Shown one piece after another: positions 11,862-12,575 of a stretch of DNA of 12,575 bases. A program made the position numbers and the translations under genes. How positions within the stretch are numbered: the stretch's first letter is position 1; each line of letters opens with the position of its first letter. The notes under the pieces were generated by a model that worked only from the letters and a program-made list of their open reading frames with translations, did not search any database and was not told the DNA's origin. Origin of the DNA: Clostridia bacterium (GTDB lineage Bacteria > Bacillota > Clostridia > Oscillospirales > Acutalibacteraceae); NCBI GenBank assembly GCA_017519685.1, contig JAFWRV010000155.1, positions 1 to 12,575 of the forward strand. Direction: 5' to 3'.

Positions 11862-12524
11862 ATGTCAGCACTCAAAAAATATGTTGCCGAATGTATCGGC
11901 ACATTCGTTCTCGTTTTCTTTGCCTGCGGTACCGCCGCGGCAATCGGCTGTGACGAGCCCGCGAATTACCTTGCGGTCGCAATCGTATTCGGACTTGTTA
12001 TAGTCGCAATGGCTTATTCAATAGGCAACGTTTCCGGCTGTCACATCAATCCCGCCGTTTCAATCGCTATGCTTGTCAGCGGAAAAATGAGCGTAGTTGA
12101 TTTCATCGGCTACATTGTGGCGCAGTTTATCGGCGCAATCGCCGGCGCTGCGGCAATGATTCCTTTCCTCGGCAAGGACTGCGGATTCGGCGCGAACGCC
12201 CTGTTTGAGGGAAGCATCGGCAAGTCATTCGCAATCGAAGTAATTCTCACCTTCGTATTCGTTCTCGCAATTTTAGGCGTAACTTCAAAGATTGAGAATT
12301 CATCCGTCGCGGGACTTGTAATCGGTCTTTCACTGACACTCGTTCACATTCTCGGCATCCACTTCACGGGCACATCGGTCAACCCCGCCCGTTCATTCGG
12401 ACCCGCTCTTTTCGCAGGCGGAGACGCTCTCAGCTCAGTCTGGGTGTTCATCCTCGCTCCGCTGGTCGGCGGCGTTATCGCGGCACTTTGCTACAAATTC
12501 CTCGACAGCAAAAAAGCGGAATAA
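11862..12524 (+). CDS. aqpZ: Aquaporin Z-type water channel (MIP family)
   Basis: A 220-residue membrane channel with the six-helix, two-half-helix aquaporin plan. Both NPA boxes are intact: HINPAVS with Asn63 and SVNPARS with Asn174. The selectivity-filter residues align with those of E. coli AqpZ as Phe43, His162, Thr171 and Arg177, the water-selective set, rather than the glycerol-facilitator set with Gly and Phe. It should therefore pass water, and perhaps other very small neutral solutes, across the cytoplasmic membrane. Translation starts at ATG 11862; AGGAGG (11847-11852) is spaced nine bases and overlaps the glucosidase stop codon, so the two genes are closely coupled. A strong hairpin follows the gene. 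Confidence 0.93.
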   Translation: MSALKKYVAECIGTFVLVFFACGTAAAIGCDEPANYLAVAIVFGLVIVAMAYSIGNVSGCHINPAVSIAMLVSGKMSVVDFIGYIVAQFIGAIAGAAAMIPFLGKDCGFGANALFEGSIGKSFAIEVILTFVFVLAILGVTSKIENSSVAGLVIGLSLTLVHILGIHFTGTSVNPARSFGPALFAGGDALSSVWVFILAPLVGGVIAALCYKFLDSKKAE

Positions 12525-12545
12525 AACAATCGTAATATAATCAAG

Positions 12546-12572
12546 CCGGCGGCAACTAAACGTTGCCGCCGG
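12546..12572 (+). terminator. Hairpin terminator after aqpZ (T-tract beyond the window)
   Basis: CCGGCGGCAAC (12546-12556) and GTTGCCGCCGG (12562-12572) form a perfect eleven-base stem with loop TAAAC, 21 bases after the aquaporin stop. The window ends three bases later, so the expected run of T cannot be checked. Confidence 0.7.
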
Positions 12573-12575
12573 TGA

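Overview
The window looks like chromosomal DNA from a low-to-mid GC, anaerobic Clostridia-type Firmicute, most likely an Oscillospiraceae/Ruminococcaceae-like gut or rumen bacterium. Three things point that way: strong AGGAGG-type ribosome binding sites with frequent TTG starts, the ispH-rpsA gene fusion that is characteristic of Clostridia, and the core gene order HI0933-type flavoprotein / cmk / plsC / ispH-rpsA. No rRNA, tRNA, CRISPR array, insertion sequence or prophage gene was seen.

Layout. (1) Positions 1-809, minus strand: the N-terminal third or so of a type I restriction endonuclease subunit (HsdR) with its nuclease motif. It runs off the left edge and has its own promoter. (2) Positions 997-1605, minus strand: a small membrane protein with two zinc ribbons, followed by a hairpin terminator that separates it from hsdR. 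(3) Positions 1606-1779: a divergent intergenic region with back-to-back promoters and palindromes that could be operators for the regulator next to it. (4) Positions 1795-7437, plus strand: a tightly packed five-gene operon in which every gene overlaps the next. It encodes an RpiR-family regulator, an HI0933-like flavoprotein, CMP kinase, a PlsC acyltransferase, and an IspH-ribosomal protein S1 fusion ending in a long EEAPAA repeat tail. A strong terminator follows. (5) Positions 7495-12524, plus strand: a second co-directional cluster of an EamA permease, an exported subtilisin-like protease, a GH13 alpha-glucosidase and an AqpZ-type water channel. It ends at a strong hairpin at the right edge.

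How the genes work together. The first plus-strand operon groups growth functions: CDP/dCDP supply, phosphatidic acid synthesis, the last step of the MEP isoprenoid pathway, and S1-dependent translation. They sit under a leading RpiR regulator whose own promoter carries palindromes. The second cluster joins an exported protease to intracellular oligosaccharide hydrolysis and water flux. A promoter-like element inside the protease gene suggests that the glucosidase and aquaporin can be transcribed apart from the two upstream genes.

I did not find a clearly new biological system. The best leads are a near-ideal internal Shine-Dalgarno and in-frame ATG exactly at the ispH/rpsA junction, an AT-rich island with a promoter-like element inside ispH, the tandem-repeat S1 tail, the putative RpiR operators, and the unfamiliar protease/glucosidase/aquaporin grouping.
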